Shown piece by piece: positions 13,974-15,099 of a stretch of 15,099 nucleotides of DNA (position 1 is its first letter; every line of letters starts with the position of its first letter). Position numbers and translations under genes: made by a program. The notes beneath the pieces were generated by a model. It saw only the letters and a program-made list of their open reading frames with translations. It was not told the origin of the DNA and made no database searches. Origin of the DNA: Commensalibacter sp963921845. GTDB lineage: Bacteria; Pseudomonadota; Alphaproteobacteria; Acetobacterales; Acetobacteraceae. Location of the stretch: positions 1 to 15,099 of the forward strand of contig NZ_CAWUGZ010000082.1 in NCBI RefSeq assembly GCF_963921845.1. Reading direction: 5' to 3'.

Positions 13974-14453
13974 CAAAATTATTATAACACGAAAAATGGT
14001 AGTGGTTCCTTCATTAACCCAGTTTTCAAAAATCCTACTGGTATGTGCTTTGAGCAGTCAAGAAAACAAAAGCTTCTTACCCTTTGGTTTGCTCATCAAC
14101 TGCCAATCATTAAAGACAATGCCTGCAGAGTGCTGTCTTTTTTCTCTGCTCTGAATACATCGTCCTATCAAAGCAAGCAATCATCGATAGCAAGGAATGT
14201 ACTTAGTTCTTTATCGAAATATATGGGCAGCAATATTGACGCAGGCTAGATTATCGCACCAAGTCACATTATTGACCAACTTACGAAAACCAGGTACTCC
14301 ATTGACAGTGGACTTAAGATGTTGGCGCAAATACTGGCTGAATAATATATGAACCATCAAATAAGAGCCCACTACGCGTATTTATTAGGACATGCTTTAC
14401 AAAAAAACAAATTTAGTACAATGACTTGGAACAGTCCATCACATTATATTTAA
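13974..14453 (+). pseudogene. Decayed reading frame, identity unknown
   Basis: One plus-strand frame contains only two stops (TAG 14247-14249 and TAA 14343-14345) over about 160 codons before TAA at 14451-14453. In AT-rich random DNA roughly nine would be expected, so old coding sequence is plausible. Readable parts include KLLTLWFAHQLPIIKDNACR and, after the first stop, IIAPSHIIDQLTKTRYSIDS. I recognise no family. No start codon with a ribosome-binding site is evident, and an overlapping frame opens at 13918. It could be mobile-element debris, given the possible intron fragment just upstream, or chance. Confidence 0.3.
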
Positions 14454-15099
14454 TTACCAACTCTCTAGAGACGGACTTTATTTATATGCAAAATTTAATT
14501 CTCACGATCAAAAAATTGCCCCACCCTTAATATCCAATACCCCCTTAAGAATAAAGGCGAACGAAAAATTAAACATTCATACTTATAAGCTGCTTTTTGA
14601 GAAAAATCTTCAAGAGCAATAGAGCAAGTACTCATACTCGCATAGGTATAATTTATTCCCATAATTTTGCTCGTCAAAACATCAACTTGTATCGCTAGAA
14701 ACCATTTTTTAATTTATTCATACTGACGAGTAAACAAATTCACTATTTCATATTCAATGGTTACCACAATTGCATTCGATGCTAGGATATTCTTACCTTA
14801 TTGTATCTTCTAAGGCATTTATCTCATTACTGTATTGCTAAACTTAAGACCCATTATACTGCATTTCGACGTAATCCAACTGAAATCACATTATAATTCT
14901 TTTACATAATTTATATGAAATTATTTTAATAATCTTAGAAAATCAATAAAGATACTTTCTAGTAATTAATTTTTTTTACAACTTTTTTACAAATTAAATA
15001 AGTTTTTATCACCGTTATTCTTCTAAATTATTATTTTTTATAAATTGTTTTAAACATGAAATTAAATAAGAAAATAAACGACTCCACTATATATTATAC
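14454..15099. other. Non-coding, AT-rich stretch with no supported gene
   Basis: No convincing gene is seen on either strand. A minus-strand frame of 60 codons (14677-14495) starts only with TTG and has no ribosome-binding site. A frame beginning ATG at 15056 stays open for the last 14 codons (MKLNKKINDSTIYY) and could be the start of a gene beyond the window, but it lacks a Shine-Dalgarno sequence. A 10-bp palindrome TCTCTAGAGA lies at 14462-14471. The last 200 bases are extremely AT-rich, as in a promoter region. Confidence 0.5.

Noticed and set aside
14495..14677. Minus-strand frame of 60 codons in the right-hand spacer
   Set aside because: It starts only with TTG, lacks a ribosome-binding site and resembles nothing known to me; length is compatible with chance.
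15056..15099. Possible gene start at the right edge
   Set aside because: Only 14 codons are visible and there is no Shine-Dalgarno sequence, so it cannot be called as a gene.

Overview
The window looks like chromosome from an AT-rich alphaproteobacterium. Two features carry that assignment. The tmRNA gene (ssrA) is circularly permuted, with the CCA-ended acceptor piece upstream of the coding piece and an alphaproteobacterial-style tag, ANDNFEALAVAA. Directly after it lies sspB of the alphaproteobacterial type, ending in IIRLDQFRKK. ThyX instead of ThyA, an OpgC-family protein and a Tgt with VMPTRAGRTGRA fit the same picture. A host-associated order such as Holosporales or Rickettsiales is possible from base composition, but that is inference.

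Layout from left to right. 1-892 (-) is an opgC-like membrane protein cut by the window edge. 1045-2211 (+) is mrp/apbC, an Fe-S carrier P-loop ATPase with a recognisable promoter. On the minus strand come a small one-helix membrane protein (2208-2555), thyX (2579-3535) and a small exported cysteine-containing protein (3832-4311). An AT-rich spacer leads into the permuted ssrA (about 4584-4862) and sspB (4878-5408), which probably share a transcript. Then follow wrbA (5636-6241) with a strong terminator, and queA (6472-7512) and tgt (7618-8757), two queuosine tRNA-modification genes; a 23-codon ORF before tgt overlaps its start by ATGA. 8784-11198 (-) is a large two-domain GT4+GT2 glycosyltransferase with a duplicated C-terminal motif. 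It is divergent from a polysaccharide pyruvyl transferase-like gene (11300-12100, +). pdxS-pdxT (13654-12196, -) form a two-gene operon for pyridoxal 5'-phosphate synthesis. The last 1.3 kb (about 13,800-15,099) holds no intact gene, only a possible group II intron fragment and a decayed reading frame.

How the genes work together. ssrA and sspB are two parts of one pathway: tmRNA rescues stalled ribosomes and adds a degradation tag, and SspB delivers tagged proteins to ClpXP. queA and tgt act in queuosine formation in tRNA. pdxS and pdxT encode the two subunits of PLP synthase. The glycosyltransferase and pyruvyl transferase-like proteins probably serve surface polysaccharide synthesis. The rest is conserved housekeeping.

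No CRISPR array, complete insertion sequence, rRNA or tRNA was seen. The most distinctive element is the ssrA-sspB locus, which is a variant of a known system rather than a new one.
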